Assembly (NCBI GenBank): GCA_016199015.1
Contig: JACQHN010000269.1
Span: forward strand, 1 to 10,907
Direction: 5' to 3'
Source of the DNA: Nitrospira defluvii
GTDB taxonomy: Bacteria; Nitrospirota; Nitrospiria; Nitrospirales; Nitrospiraceae
Length of the DNA: 10,907 nucleotides
The notes under the pieces were generated by a model that saw nothing but the letters and a program-made list of their open reading frames with translations, was not told the DNA's origin and ran no database searches. Shown one piece after another: positions 1-6,723 of this stretch; the first letter of the stretch is position 1; each line of letters starts with the position of its first letter. The position numbers were made by a program, and so were the translations under genes.

Positions 1-200
1 GGGTCAGGGCCGAGCAGCTTGTACCCATCTCCTTTGCCTTGAGATCCGTGACAGCCGGCGCAGTGCTGGCTGAAGAGGGTTTTTCCCTTCGCGAGATTTC
101 CCGGTTTGGGTTCGACCTTTTCTGCCGCATTCGACTGGATCGGCGCGCCACAAGCGAACGCCACCAAGGCCACCAGCATTCTGATAGAGCCCATTCTCAT
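1..200 (-). CDS. Exported c-type cytochrome, N-terminal part (gene runs off the window)
   Basis: Reading the minus strand from an ATG at 200 gives 66 open codons to the window edge. The protein begins with a basic, then hydrophobic segment (MRMGSIRMLVALVAFACGA) ending near SNAA|E, which looks like a Sec signal peptide cleaved around residue 27. It is followed by GKTLFSQHCAGCHGSQGKGD. CAGCH is a CxxCH haem c attachment site, and the GKxLFxxxCAxCHGxxGKGDG context is typical of small class I cytochromes c, so it probably carries electrons in the periplasm. The ribosome binding site GAGGTGA lies a few bases upstream of the ATG and supports this start; the nearby ATG at 205 runs into a stop after two codons. 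The axial Met ligand and C-terminus lie outside the window, so number of haems and partner are unknown. The gene is transcribed away from the DUF1295 gene. Confidence 0.85.
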   Translation of the reverse strand, partial: MRMGSIRMLVALVAFACGAPIQSNAAEKVEPKPGNLAKGKTLFSQHCAGCHGSQGKGDGYKLLGPD

Positions 201-225
201 TGCATCACCTCATATAGCGCGGGCC

Positions 226-240
226 GAGGCCCTTGGCCTC
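226..240. other. Short GC-rich hairpin in the leader of the cytochrome gene
   Basis: GAGGCC (226-231) and GGCCTC (235-240) form a perfect six-base stem with a three-base loop, about 25 bases upstream of the cytochrome start codon. It may be an mRNA leader structure or chance in GC-rich DNA. There is no T run in either direction that would make it a terminator. Confidence 0.25.
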
Positions 241-374
241 CGACCGACTCCTGGTTGTGTGTGGGCCACCTCTTTGGCCACGGTACGTTCTTGAATCATA
301 ACGTCGTGCAGACGGCAATTCCATCGAAGGTTTGCTCCTGTCAGCTGTCAGTCGCGACCGCCATGTGTGTGGAA

Positions 375-406
375 TTGGGTGTGAAATAATGCGGTCATAG
401 TACAAT
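375..406 (+). promoter_or_regulatory. Weak candidate promoter for the DUF1295 gene
   Basis: TACAAT at 401-406 matches five of six bases of the sigma-70 -10 box. The best -35 candidate is TTGGGT at 375-380, but its spacer of 20 is longer than usual. Downstream, GTCGGC (428-433) and GCCGAC (439-444) form a six-base hairpin shortly before the ATG at 461. Only the position and the -10 match support this call. Confidence 0.25.
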
Positions 407-460
407 CCACGAAAAGCCGTGAGTAGTGTCGGCAATAGGCCGACAACCAAAACCTGGGGC

Positions 461-1261
461 ATGACGACGATGGATCCTCTCTTCCTGCTCGTAACCGGTT
501 GGGCCGCTTCAGCGCTGCTTATGGCGGTGCTCTGGATGGTTCAGCGACGGTTCCGCAATGCCGCCGTCGCCGACGTAGGTTGGTGTTACGGATTGGCGCT
601 TGTCGCTCTATGGTACGCGGGCTACGCCTCGGGTGAACCGGCCAGGCGGTTGCTGGTGGCTCTGATGGTCTCCCTCTATGCAGTCCGCCTCGGCACGCAT
701 GTGCTCGTCGATCGGGTCTGGAGCAAAGTAGAAGACGGACGGTATCGTGCCCTGCGCCTCCGATGGGGCGACCAGGAGCCTCTGCGAATGTTCTGGTACT
801 TCCAGCTGCAGGCTGCCGCCATCGCGTTCTTTTCCCTCCCTCCTCTCGTGGTCATGCAGAACCCGCACCCCCCGTTTCACTTCTGGGACTTGGCGGGATT
901 TCTCCTTTGGGGCGTCGCCGTAACAGGGGAGGCCATCGCGGACCGGCAACTCGCCGCGTTCCGGAGCAAGCCCTGGAACAAGGACCGCGTGTGCCGGACC
1001 GGCCTCTGGCGCTACTCGCGGCATCCCAACTACTTCTTCGAATGGCTGCACTGGTGGAGTTATGTGGTGATGGCGCTGGCGATCCCGATGGGAAATTGGG
1101 GCCTGACGCTGGTCGGTCCGATCGCGATGGGGGTGGCATTGCTGAAGATCACCGGCATTCCCTGGACCGAGGCCCAGGCTATGGCGACTCGTGGTAAGGA
1201 GTACGCCGCCTATCAACGCACGACGAACGCCTTTGTCCCCTGGTTTCCGCGTCGGCCATAG
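461..1261 (+). CDS. DUF1295 / steroid 5-alpha-reductase-like membrane protein
   Basis: The 266-residue protein is very hydrophobic, with about six to seven membrane segments (roughly residues 5-27, 35-55, 62-83, 110-132, 140-162, 190-209 and 212-232). The motif GLWRYSRHPNYFFEW at about 181-195, preceded by a conserved DRQLAAFR stretch and followed near the C-terminus by KEYAAYQRTTNAFVPWFP, is the hallmark of the DUF1295 family. This family is related to 3-oxo-5-alpha-steroid 4-dehydrogenases and isoprenylcysteine methyltransferase-like membrane enzymes. It therefore probably acts on a lipid in the inner membrane using a nucleotide cofactor, but the substrate is unknown. The frame is open upstream to a GTG at 419. 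I prefer ATG 461 or ATG 470 because the hydrophobic N-terminus begins there and a GGGG lies upstream; neither has a strong ribosome binding site. No lipid-modifying partner gene sits beside it here. Confidence 0.85.
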   Translation: MTTMDPLFLLVTGWAASALLMAVLWMVQRRFRNAAVADVGWCYGLALVALWYAGYASGEPARRLLVALMVSLYAVRLGTHVLVDRVWSKVEDGRYRALRLRWGDQEPLRMFWYFQLQAAAIAFFSLPPLVVMQNPHPPFHFWDLAGFLLWGVAVTGEAIADRQLAAFRSKPWNKDRVCRTGLWRYSRHPNYFFEWLHWWSYVVMALAIPMGNWGLTLVGPIAMGVALLKITGIPWTEAQAMATRGKEYAAYQRTTNAFVPWFPRRP

Positions 1262-1268
1262 CGAGTGG

Positions 1269-1493
1269 CTATGGTTTGTCGGCGAGTTGAGCCAGCCTTG
1301 TGCGGGCGGTTTGGGCGGCAGGGCTGTCGGGATAGTGCTGGATGATGTCCTCGTAGAGTTCCTTGGCGTGGGCCCTGTTGTTCTGGCGTTCTTCGAACTG
1401 AGCGGTCTCGAGCAATTGCGCGGCCTGGTCGGGACCGCAGGCTGATCCCGTCAGGAGCAGAGCGAGGATGATCCACTGCGCAGCGCTGTTCAT
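1269..1493 (-). CDS. Small lipoprotein with a TPR-like helix pair
   Basis: The 74-residue protein starts with a hydrophobic stretch (residues 6-15) ending in LLTGSAC, a slightly atypical lipobox with the lipidated cysteine at residue 19. The remaining roughly 55 residues are two predicted amphipathic helices with the pattern A-ELYEDIIQHYPDSPAAQTAR (about 43-64). This resembles one TPR unit of the outer-membrane lipoproteins YbgF/CpoB and BamD. It would be anchored in the periplasm and could bind a protein partner. The start codon overlaps the stop of the SulP gene by four bases (ATGA), so the two are almost certainly translated together. One TPR is short for a stand-alone scaffold, and no partner can be named. 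The lipobox lacks the usual Leu at -3, so plain export is an alternative. Confidence 0.7.
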   Translation of the reverse strand: MNSAAQWIILALLLTGSACGPDQAAQLLETAQFEERQNNRAHAKELYEDIIQHYPDSPAAQTARTRLAQLADKP

Positions 1494-3064
1494 ATGGCTG
1501 TCCGTTGAGATCGCTCGTCGTGGGGTGCGGTCCTAGTGATCTGACAATCAGCCAGGTTGTGCAGTCGTTCCCAGGGAATCACGGCATGGCCTCCGGTGCC
1601 TGCGTGCAGTGTCTCCCAAGACTCCAGGAGTTTCAAGCAGGCATGGTCGATGTGCCACAGTTCATCCACGCGCACAGAGATGTCCGCCAGCGGCGGGGTT
1701 CGTTCGAGTGCCTGCGCCAGGCGCGGGAGGCTCAGGAAGGTCGCGACTCCCGACAGTTCGAGGATGAGTTTCCCGCTGTGCGGATCGTGCAGGTAGGCGG
1801 TCTGCAGCGATTGGGTGCGATAGAGGAGTTTTCCCACGGCCAGCCCCAAGCCCAGCAGCACGCCGAGCAAGAGATTGGTCGTCACGATTGCGACCATGGT
1901 CGCCAGGTAGATGGCGATTTCGCTGAGGCCATGCGGTTTGAGTTCTTTGATCGCCTGCACGTTCATGAGTTTGTAGCCGGTATAGACCAAGACGGCGCCC
2001 AGGCTGGCGGTCGGAATGAGCCGGAGAACGAACGGCAGGAGCGACACGAACAACAGCAGCCACATACCGTGAAATATCGTCGCCATGCGGGTGCGTCCGC
2101 CCGCTTGCACATTGGCTGCGCTCCGAACGATGACGCCGGTCATGGGGAGCACCCCGAGGAAGCCGCAGAGACTGTTGCCGACTCCGTGGGCGAAGAGTTC
2201 GCGGTTGTAACGGGTGCGCGGGCCGGTATGGAGTTGGTCCACCGCGGTGGCGGACAGCAGCGTCTCCACGCTGGCAATAAAGGCCAGCCCCAAGGCTTTG
2301 GCCCAAATCGACATATCGAGGAGGTGTGTGACGTCGTCGGCTTGAGGCAGGTTGATAACCCAGAACAAGTTGTCGCGGACCGAGACATGACTGACCGGCA
2401 GCTGATGGAAGGCCCCGATCGCCGTCGCCACTGTGACACCCACCAGCATAGGCGGGACCAGCCCGAGGGCGGTCGGCGCGAACTTCGTCCACAGGACGAT
2501 CGTGCTGATCGTCAACAGCCCGACCCAGGCCGCTTCGTGATGGCTGCTGGCCGCATCGTTGCTGGTGAGCAGACTGTTCCAGATAGCGTCCGGAATGGCC
2601 GAGAGGTTGGCCAGACCACTGCTCTGCGGGACGGCATCGATCATGACATGAAACTGGCTGGCGAGGAGGAGGAGCCCGATGCCGGCCAGCATGCCGTGGA
2701 TCACAGCCGGAGAAACGGCCCGAAACCAGTAGCCGACTTTGAGCCAGGCGGCCAGGATCTGAATAACGCCGGCCAAGAGAATGATGATCCCGATGTGGTC
2801 GCGCCCATGGACCTGCACCAGTTCCCAGACCACGACCGTCAAACCGGCGGCCGGACCACTCACCTGGAGGGGGCATCCTGCCAGGAGACCGACTACCAGT
2901 CCTCCGATGATGCCGGTGACGATTCCTTCGCCTGGGGGGATGCCGGAGGCGACAGCGATGCCCATGCAGAGCGGCAAGGCCACGAGCAGGACCACGACAG
3001 ACGCGAGCAGGTCATGCTTCAGGTCTGCAACACGAAGAAGGGAGAAGGATTGAAGCCAGGTCAT
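1490..3064 (-). CDS. SulP-family inorganic anion transporter
   Basis: The 524-residue protein has about 10-12 membrane segments up to around residue 415, then a cytoplasmic C-terminal STAS-like domain (about 431-500). Recognisable SulP motifs are GCPLQVSGPAAGL (63-75), the first of the two half-helices that line the anion site, and ASVETLLSATAVD (264-276). SulP proteins import sulfate, bicarbonate or other anions using a proton or sodium gradient. The substrate cannot be read from the sequence; bicarbonate is attractive for an autotroph, but no carbonic anhydrase is fused or adjacent. In the STAS domain the usual DSSG phosphorylation motif is replaced by HIDHACLKLL (471-480), so phospho-control by that serine is unlikely. 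The ATG at 3064 lacks a clear ribosome binding site. The gene lies downstream of an HTH/zinc-ribbon gene on the same strand and overlaps the lipoprotein gene by ATGA. Confidence 0.9.
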   Translation of the reverse strand: MTWLQSFSLLRVADLKHDLLASVVVLLVALPLCMGIAVASGIPPGEGIVTGIIGGLVVGLLAGCPLQVSGPAAGLTVVVWELVQVHGRDHIGIIILLAGVIQILAAWLKVGYWFRAVSPAVIHGMLAGIGLLLLASQFHVMIDAVPQSSGLANLSAIPDAIWNSLLTSNDAASSHHEAAWVGLLTISTIVLWTKFAPTALGLVPPMLVGVTVATAIGAFHQLPVSHVSVRDNLFWVINLPQADDVTHLLDMSIWAKALGLAFIASVETLLSATAVDQLHTGPRTRYNRELFAHGVGNSLCGFLGVLPMTGVIVRSAANVQAGGRTRMATIFHGMWLLLFVSLLPFVLRLIPTASLGAVLVYTGYKLMNVQAIKELKPHGLSEIAIYLATMVAIVTTNLLLGVLLGLGLAVGKLLYRTQSLQTAYLHDPHSGKLILELSGVATFLSLPRLAQALERTPPLADISVRVDELWHIDHACLKLLESWETLHAGTGGHAVIPWERLHNLADCQITRTAPHDERSQRTAI

Positions 3065-3109
3065 AGGGTGGGGCGCGTGATGTTGGGTGTCGCGTCGAGC
3101 CTACCCTAT
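3063..3109 (-). promoter_or_regulatory. Possible start-codon-masking hairpin of the SulP gene
   Basis: On the minus strand ATAGGGT (3109-3103) is complementary to ACCCTAT (3069-3063). The second arm includes the first two bases of the SulP start codon. Two more G-C pairs can form past one mismatch. If folded in mRNA, the stem would hide the start of a gene that also lacks a visible ribosome binding site. This is inference from base pairing only. Confidence 0.3.
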
Positions 3110-3190
3110 CAAACCGGCGGAGGACCCCCAAGTGGAATGCGAGTTCATGCAAGGCCGGCCATCGGCGCCGTGGATTACAGAGCCGCGATC

Positions 3191-3502
3191 CTATCGCGTC
3201 TCTTCTTCGCGTATGCCATAGCGAGGAGACGTGATGGCTTCGCTGCGGCAGTGTGGACAGCGGCTGGGTCTGGTGAGCCTGGTTCGGTCACGAAAAGCGA
3301 ATGTGCAGTCCTGACATTCAGACGGTTCCAGTAGAAACGTACGCGAGGGATCGCGGGCGATGGTCTTCACAATATGCGTTAAATGTTCTTCGACCTGGCG
3401 CTCCGGCATCCCCAGGAGCTGGGCCAGTTGGTGGGAGGACCGCAACGTGCCGGTCAGCAGTTCGATGAGCCGTCGGCGGGGAGTCTGTTCAGGGGGTAAC
3501 AT
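3191..3502 (-). CDS. Small winged-helix regulator fused to a zinc ribbon (COG3357-like)
   Basis: The 103-residue protein has two parts. Residues about 8-50 (RRRLIELLTGTLRSSHQLAQLLGMPERQVEEHLTHI, described by position 10-44) form a helix-turn-helix of the ArsR/winged-helix type, with SSHQLAQLLGMPERQVEEHL as the turn and recognition region. Residues 63-85 hold CQDC (Cys 63, 66) and CPHC (Cys 82, 85), a four-cysteine zinc ribbon. This pairing fits the predicted-regulator group described as an HTH domain fused to a Zn-ribbon. It probably binds DNA, and the ribbon may be structural or sense metal or redox state. The ATG at 3502 is the first start in frame and is only a few bases from the predicted transcription start. 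The gene sits upstream of the SulP gene on the same strand with a 126-bp gap, and diverges from tldD. Targets are unknown; either neighbour is a candidate. Confidence 0.75.
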   Translation of the reverse strand: MLPPEQTPRRRLIELLTGTLRSSHQLAQLLGMPERQVEEHLTHIVKTIARDPSRTFLLEPSECQDCTFAFRDRTRLTRPSRCPHCRSEAITSPRYGIREEETR

Positions 3503-3511
3503 ACGGCGGTC

Positions 3512-3540
3512 ATCATAAGAGAATGGCTTGCCAATGAAAA
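3512..3540 (-). promoter_or_regulatory. Candidate promoter of the HTH/zinc-ribbon gene with a dyad in the spacer
   Basis: On the minus strand TTTTCA (3540-3535, four of six to the -35 consensus) and TATGAT (3517-3512, five of six to the -10) are 17 bases apart. Transcription would start about 3-5 bases before the ATG at 3502, giving a nearly leaderless mRNA. The spacer holds the inverted repeat TGGC-TT-GCCA (3524-3533), a possible operator for autoregulation. Confidence 0.4.
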
Positions 3541-3564
3541 TGCAGGAATAGGCCGCCGCGATCT

Positions 3565-3573
3565 TGCTATACT
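3565..3573 (+). promoter_or_regulatory. Extended -10 promoter of the tldD-tldE pair
   Basis: TGCTATACT at 3565-3573 is an extended -10 element (TGn followed by TATACT, five of six to consensus). Transcription would begin near 3580, leaving a leader of about 36 bases rich in T and A before tldD. No good -35 box is seen, which is usual for extended -10 promoters. It lies back to back with the promoter of the HTH/zinc-ribbon gene. Confidence 0.5.
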
Positions 3574-3615
3574 ACGCCATATTTTTATGCATTTCCTCGT
3601 AACGAAAGAGATGTG

Positions 3616-5073
3616 ATGAGCGGACCCCTGTGGGACGAGTTGGTCGAGCTGGCGCTGACTCGTGTGCGCACGGCCGGGGTCGAGTATGCCGACATCCGAC
3701 TGCTCGACACGACGACGCGCACCATCAGCGGCGAAGACCGGCGCATCGCGCATATTCGCGACACCTCCGATCGCGGGTTCGGCATTCGAGTATTGCACCG
3801 GGGCGCCTGGGGCTTTGCGGCGAGTTCCATCCTCTCACTTGAAGAGATTCCGCGCGTGGCCGATCTGGCCGTGGAAATCGCGAAGGGATCGGCGTCCCTG
3901 GCGATCGAAAAGGTTCACCTGGCGCCTGAGCCGGTGCATCGCGATCGCGTCATCACCCCCTGCCGTCTGGATCCCTTTGCGGTTCCCTTAGAGGAACAGA
4001 CATCGCTGCTTCTGAGCACGATGGACTCGATCCAGCGGCACCCGGGCGTGGTCAGGAGTCATGCCAGCCTCTGGGCGCAACGCGATCGCAAACTGTTCGT
4101 CTCCACCGAAGGCTCCCATCTTGAGTTTACCCTGCTGGCGATCCAAGGCGACTGTACTGCCACGGCGGTCCACGACGGACGCTTTGCCACCCGCTCCTTC
4201 AACAGCCCGCATTTGCGTATGGGCTATGAACTGATTCGGGAGACCGACTTCGTCCGCGAAGGGGCGCGGATCGCTGCCCAAGCGGTAGAGAAGGTGCAGG
4301 CCCCCGCGGTCGAGGCTGGGCGGTACGATCTGGTGCTCGATCCGGAGCATCTCTCGTTGACGATGCACGAGTCCTGCGGGCATCCCAGTGAATTGGATCG
4401 CGCGCTCGGCTACGAGGCCAACTACGCCGGCACCAGCTTCCTGACGCCGGACAAACGCGGCACGTACCGCTATGGCTCGTCCCACGTGAATCTGGTGGCC
4501 GACAACACCGAACCGGGAACTCTGGCGGCGACGGGCTATGACGACGACGGGGTGAGTTGCCAACGGTGGGACATCGTGCGAGAGGGGGTCTTCGTCGGGT
4601 ACTGCACGAATCGTGAAATGGCGCCGAGAATCAAAGAGGAGCGTTCACGCGGGTCGAACCGAGCCGATAGTTGGGGCAGCGTGCCGATGGTCCGTATTGC
4701 GAACATCGGTCTTGAGCCGGGTACGGCGACCGTCGATGAACTCCTGGCCGATGTGAAGCGCGGGATTTACATCGAGGGCCATGGGTCCTACAGCATCGAT
4801 CAGCGGCGGTACAATTTTCAGTTCGGCGGCGATGCCTTTTGGCTGGTTGAAAACGGTCGGCGCACGCATATGCTGCGGGATGTGATCTATCACGGCATCA
4901 CGCCGGAGTTTTGGGGCCGGTGCGATGGCATCGCCGACCGCACCCATCGCCGGCGTTATGGTTTTATCACCTGCGGCAAGGGCCAGCCGGGCCAATCAGG
5001 CTGGATGACCCATGCCGCCTCCCATGCCCGGTTTCGACGGGTCGACGTGATGACGGGACAAGCCAAGGAATGA
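3616..5073 (+). CDS. tldD: TldD-type zinc metallopeptidase subunit
   Basis: The 485-residue protein matches TldD over its whole length (E. coli TldD is about 480). The N-terminal half (to about 230) is the TldD/PmbA mixed domain. The catalytic motif HESCGH (251-256) is the HExxxH metal site of the family, and Cys 453 in ITCGKGQPGQ is in place for the known third zinc ligand. TldD works with TldE as a heterodimer that cleaves unstructured peptides inside the cell; in enterobacteria it trims the microcin B17 leader and degrades the CcdA antitoxin. All catalytic residues are present, so this subunit should be active. I chose the ATG at 3616, five bases after AAGAG; a GTG at 3613 is the alternative. 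Its stop overlaps the tldE start by ATGA. No peptide precursor gene is visible nearby, so the substrate here is unknown. Confidence 0.93.
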   Translation: MSGPLWDELVELALTRVRTAGVEYADIRLLDTTTRTISGEDRRIAHIRDTSDRGFGIRVLHRGAWGFAASSILSLEEIPRVADLAVEIAKGSASLAIEKVHLAPEPVHRDRVITPCRLDPFAVPLEEQTSLLLSTMDSIQRHPGVVRSHASLWAQRDRKLFVSTEGSHLEFTLLAIQGDCTATAVHDGRFATRSFNSPHLRMGYELIRETDFVREGARIAAQAVEKVQAPAVEAGRYDLVLDPEHLSLTMHESCGHPSELDRALGYEANYAGTSFLTPDKRGTYRYGSSHVNLVADNTEPGTLAATGYDDDGVSCQRWDIVREGVFVGYCTNREMAPRIKEERSRGSNRADSWGSVPMVRIANIGLEPGTATVDELLADVKRGIYIEGHGSYSIDQRRYNFQFGGDAFWLVENGRRTHMLRDVIYHGITPEFWGRCDGIADRTHRRRYGFITCGKGQPGQSGWMTHAASHARFRRVDVMTGQAKE

Positions 5074-6416
5074 CTTCAGCGATCACCACCGCCTGGCCAA
5101 AGCTGACGAGTCGGCAGGAGTTCGACTTCTTGACCGATCTCGTGATGAAGCATTCGACGGGCGACCACACGTTCGTGTCGTTACGCGATGTCCATGGCGG
5201 CACGACTCGCTTTGCGAACAATCAAATTATTCAAAACGTCAATCAGCGTCGCGGGACTCTGGCAATCACCGCGGCCTTCGGGCGACGACATGGTACCGCG
5301 ACCACCACTGACTTCACCGCCGGAGCGGTGCGAGACACGCTCACGCGGGCAGTGCGCATCGCTCGCGTCTCGCCTGAAGACCCGGAATATCTCCCGCCCG
5401 TCGGGCCCCAATCATATCCGTCGCTGCCGACGTCTCGCCCCGAAACGAGTGCCGCTGGTCCCACGCGGCGGCTGGATTACGCTCGTGAGGCGATCGGGCA
5501 ATGCAAGATGGAAAATCTGAATGCCGCCGGGGCGGTCGCCTCAAGCGTTGCGGTCGCGGCGCTGGCGGCCAGCACCGGACTATCGGCCTACGAGGAACGG
5601 ACCGAAGGACGGTTCAGTCTGACGGTGCAGGCCGGTGAGGCCACCGGCTGGTCGGCAGCAGCCCATCGGTCTATCGACCACTTGCATGTTCAGGAACGCA
5701 CCTTGGCAGCCATCAACAAGGCGAAGCGAGGCGCGGACGAACCGCAGGAATTGCCGCCCGGGCGGTACACGGTCATTCTCGAACCGGCGGCCGTCGCGGG
5801 GCTCTTGAGTTGGATGATCTGGATGCTGGACGCGAAATCATTCTACAAGGGAGCGAGCCCCTTCAGCGGAAAGCTGGGCATGCGGATTCTCGACCGGCGA
5901 CTGTCGTTGCTCAATCAGCCGGACCATGCGGATCTTCTTGGACATGGATTTACGAGTGAGGGACTTCCCGTGATCGGGTCCACCTGGATCGAGGCGGGCG
6001 TGTTGACCCAACTGCTCCATGATCGGTATACCGCGCAGGAGCATCATATCGATCCCTTGACGACGCTGGAGTCTCCCTGTTTGTCGGGAGAACATCCCCT
6101 TGGTGCGCGCGTCGATGATCTCGTCCGTACGACGCAGCGGGGTATCCTGGTAACGAATTTCTGGTACATCCGCCCTGTCAATCCGTCCGACCTGACGCTG
6201 ACCGGTATGACCCGGGACGGAACCTTTCTAATCGAGAATGGCGAAGTCGTGTCGGCGGTGCGGAACTTTCGCTTTCATGACAGCCCGCTACGCGCCTTCA
6301 GCCATGTGGACGCCTACACGACGCCCGCAGAAGCCGTGACATCGGAAACCGGCAAGGCCTTGGTGCCGGCCCTGCGGCTCCACGATTTCAACTTCTCGAG
6401 TGTCACCAGATTCTAG
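5070..6416 (+). CDS. tldE: TldE/PmbA-type subunit of the TldD-TldE peptidase
   Basis: The 448-residue protein is similar in length to E. coli PmbA/TldE (about 450) and belongs to the same superfamily as its neighbour, but it has no HExxxH motif. This is as expected for the non-catalytic partner that forms the substrate channel with TldD. Family-like stretches include LPPGRYTVILEPAAVAGLLS in the middle and SGEHPLGARVDDLV and TRDGTFLIENGEVVSAVRNF toward the C-terminus. The start ATG overlaps the tldD stop (ATGA) and AAGGA lies directly before it, so translation is coupled, consistent with a 1:1 complex. The frame is open upstream inside tldD, but the ATG at 5070 fits the family start. The stop codon TAG at 6414-6416 is also the first three bases of the repeat element that follows. 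Confidence 0.9.
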   Translation: MTSAITTAWPKLTSRQEFDFLTDLVMKHSTGDHTFVSLRDVHGGTTRFANNQIIQNVNQRRGTLAITAAFGRRHGTATTTDFTAGAVRDTLTRAVRIARVSPEDPEYLPPVGPQSYPSLPTSRPETSAAGPTRRLDYAREAIGQCKMENLNAAGAVASSVAVAALAASTGLSAYEERTEGRFSLTVQAGEATGWSAAAHRSIDHLHVQERTLAAINKAKRGADEPQELPPGRYTVILEPAAVAGLLSWMIWMLDAKSFYKGASPFSGKLGMRILDRRLSLLNQPDHADLLGHGFTSEGLPVIGSTWIEAGVLTQLLHDRYTAQEHHIDPLTTLESPCLSGEHPLGARVDDLVRTTQRGILVTNFWYIRPVNPSDLTLTGMTRDGTFLIENGEVVSAVRNFRFHDSPLRAFSHVDAYTTPAEAVTSETGKALVPALRLHDFNFSSVTRF

Positions 6417-6723
6417 CAGGATGGTGAAAAAGTCCGCCAGCTTTGTTCTCGCGACGCTCCGATCCGTGAAGCGTGAAGCGTATCTCGTTGAGGATTTGAG
6501 CGTATGGCTTCTGGCGGGGGGAAACAGGAGCGTATAACGTATGGCCGATGGCGGGAAGAGAAGATCTGCGCCTCTGATTCCGGGCTCCCTGCCATCGGCT
6601 ATTGGCCATTCGCTCTGCTCCTCTGACTCCTGCTACCAGCTATACGCCATAGGCTCTTTTCTGCGGACGAGAGACGAACGACGCTTCACGAACGAAGGAG
6701 ACGGCTATTTTGAGCATCCTGCA
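6414..6723. repeat. Long nested palindromic repeat (MITE/REPIN-like), copy A
   Basis: About 310 bp read as one imperfect palindrome with four nested pairs of arms: GCAGGATG 6416-6423 with CATCCTGC 6715-6722; CGTGAAGCGT 6465-6474 with ACGCTTCACG 6681-6690; GAGCGTATGGC 6498-6508 with GCCATAGGCTC 6646-6656 (one mismatch); GCCGATGGC 6544-6552 with GCCATCGGC 6591-6599. Its left end is 36 of 39 bases identical to the copy at 10772. There is no transposase inside, and the frames across it do not look like a protein. A non-autonomous mobile element or a folded intergenic repeat fits best. Placed directly after tldE, it would also fold into a large structure in the tldDE transcript. Confidence 0.8.

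Noticed and set aside
39..389. A 116-codon plus-strand frame over the left edge
   Set aside because: It overlaps the cytochrome N-terminus on the opposite strand and its translation resembles no protein family.
1662..2876. A 404-codon minus-strand frame inside the SulP gene
   Set aside because: It is an out-of-frame shadow of SulP with an Arg/Pro-rich translation.
1505..3334. A 609-codon open frame on the plus strand across the SulP gene
   Set aside because: It is antisense to a clear SulP transporter, its translation is rich in Gln, Asp, Arg and Gly with no recognisable domain, and such frames arise by codon bias in GC-rich genes.
3616..6416. The tldDE pair as part of a RiPP or toxin-antitoxin cluster
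   Set aside because: No precursor peptide, YcaO, transporter or antitoxin gene is adjacent; TldD/E pairs are common housekeeping genes.
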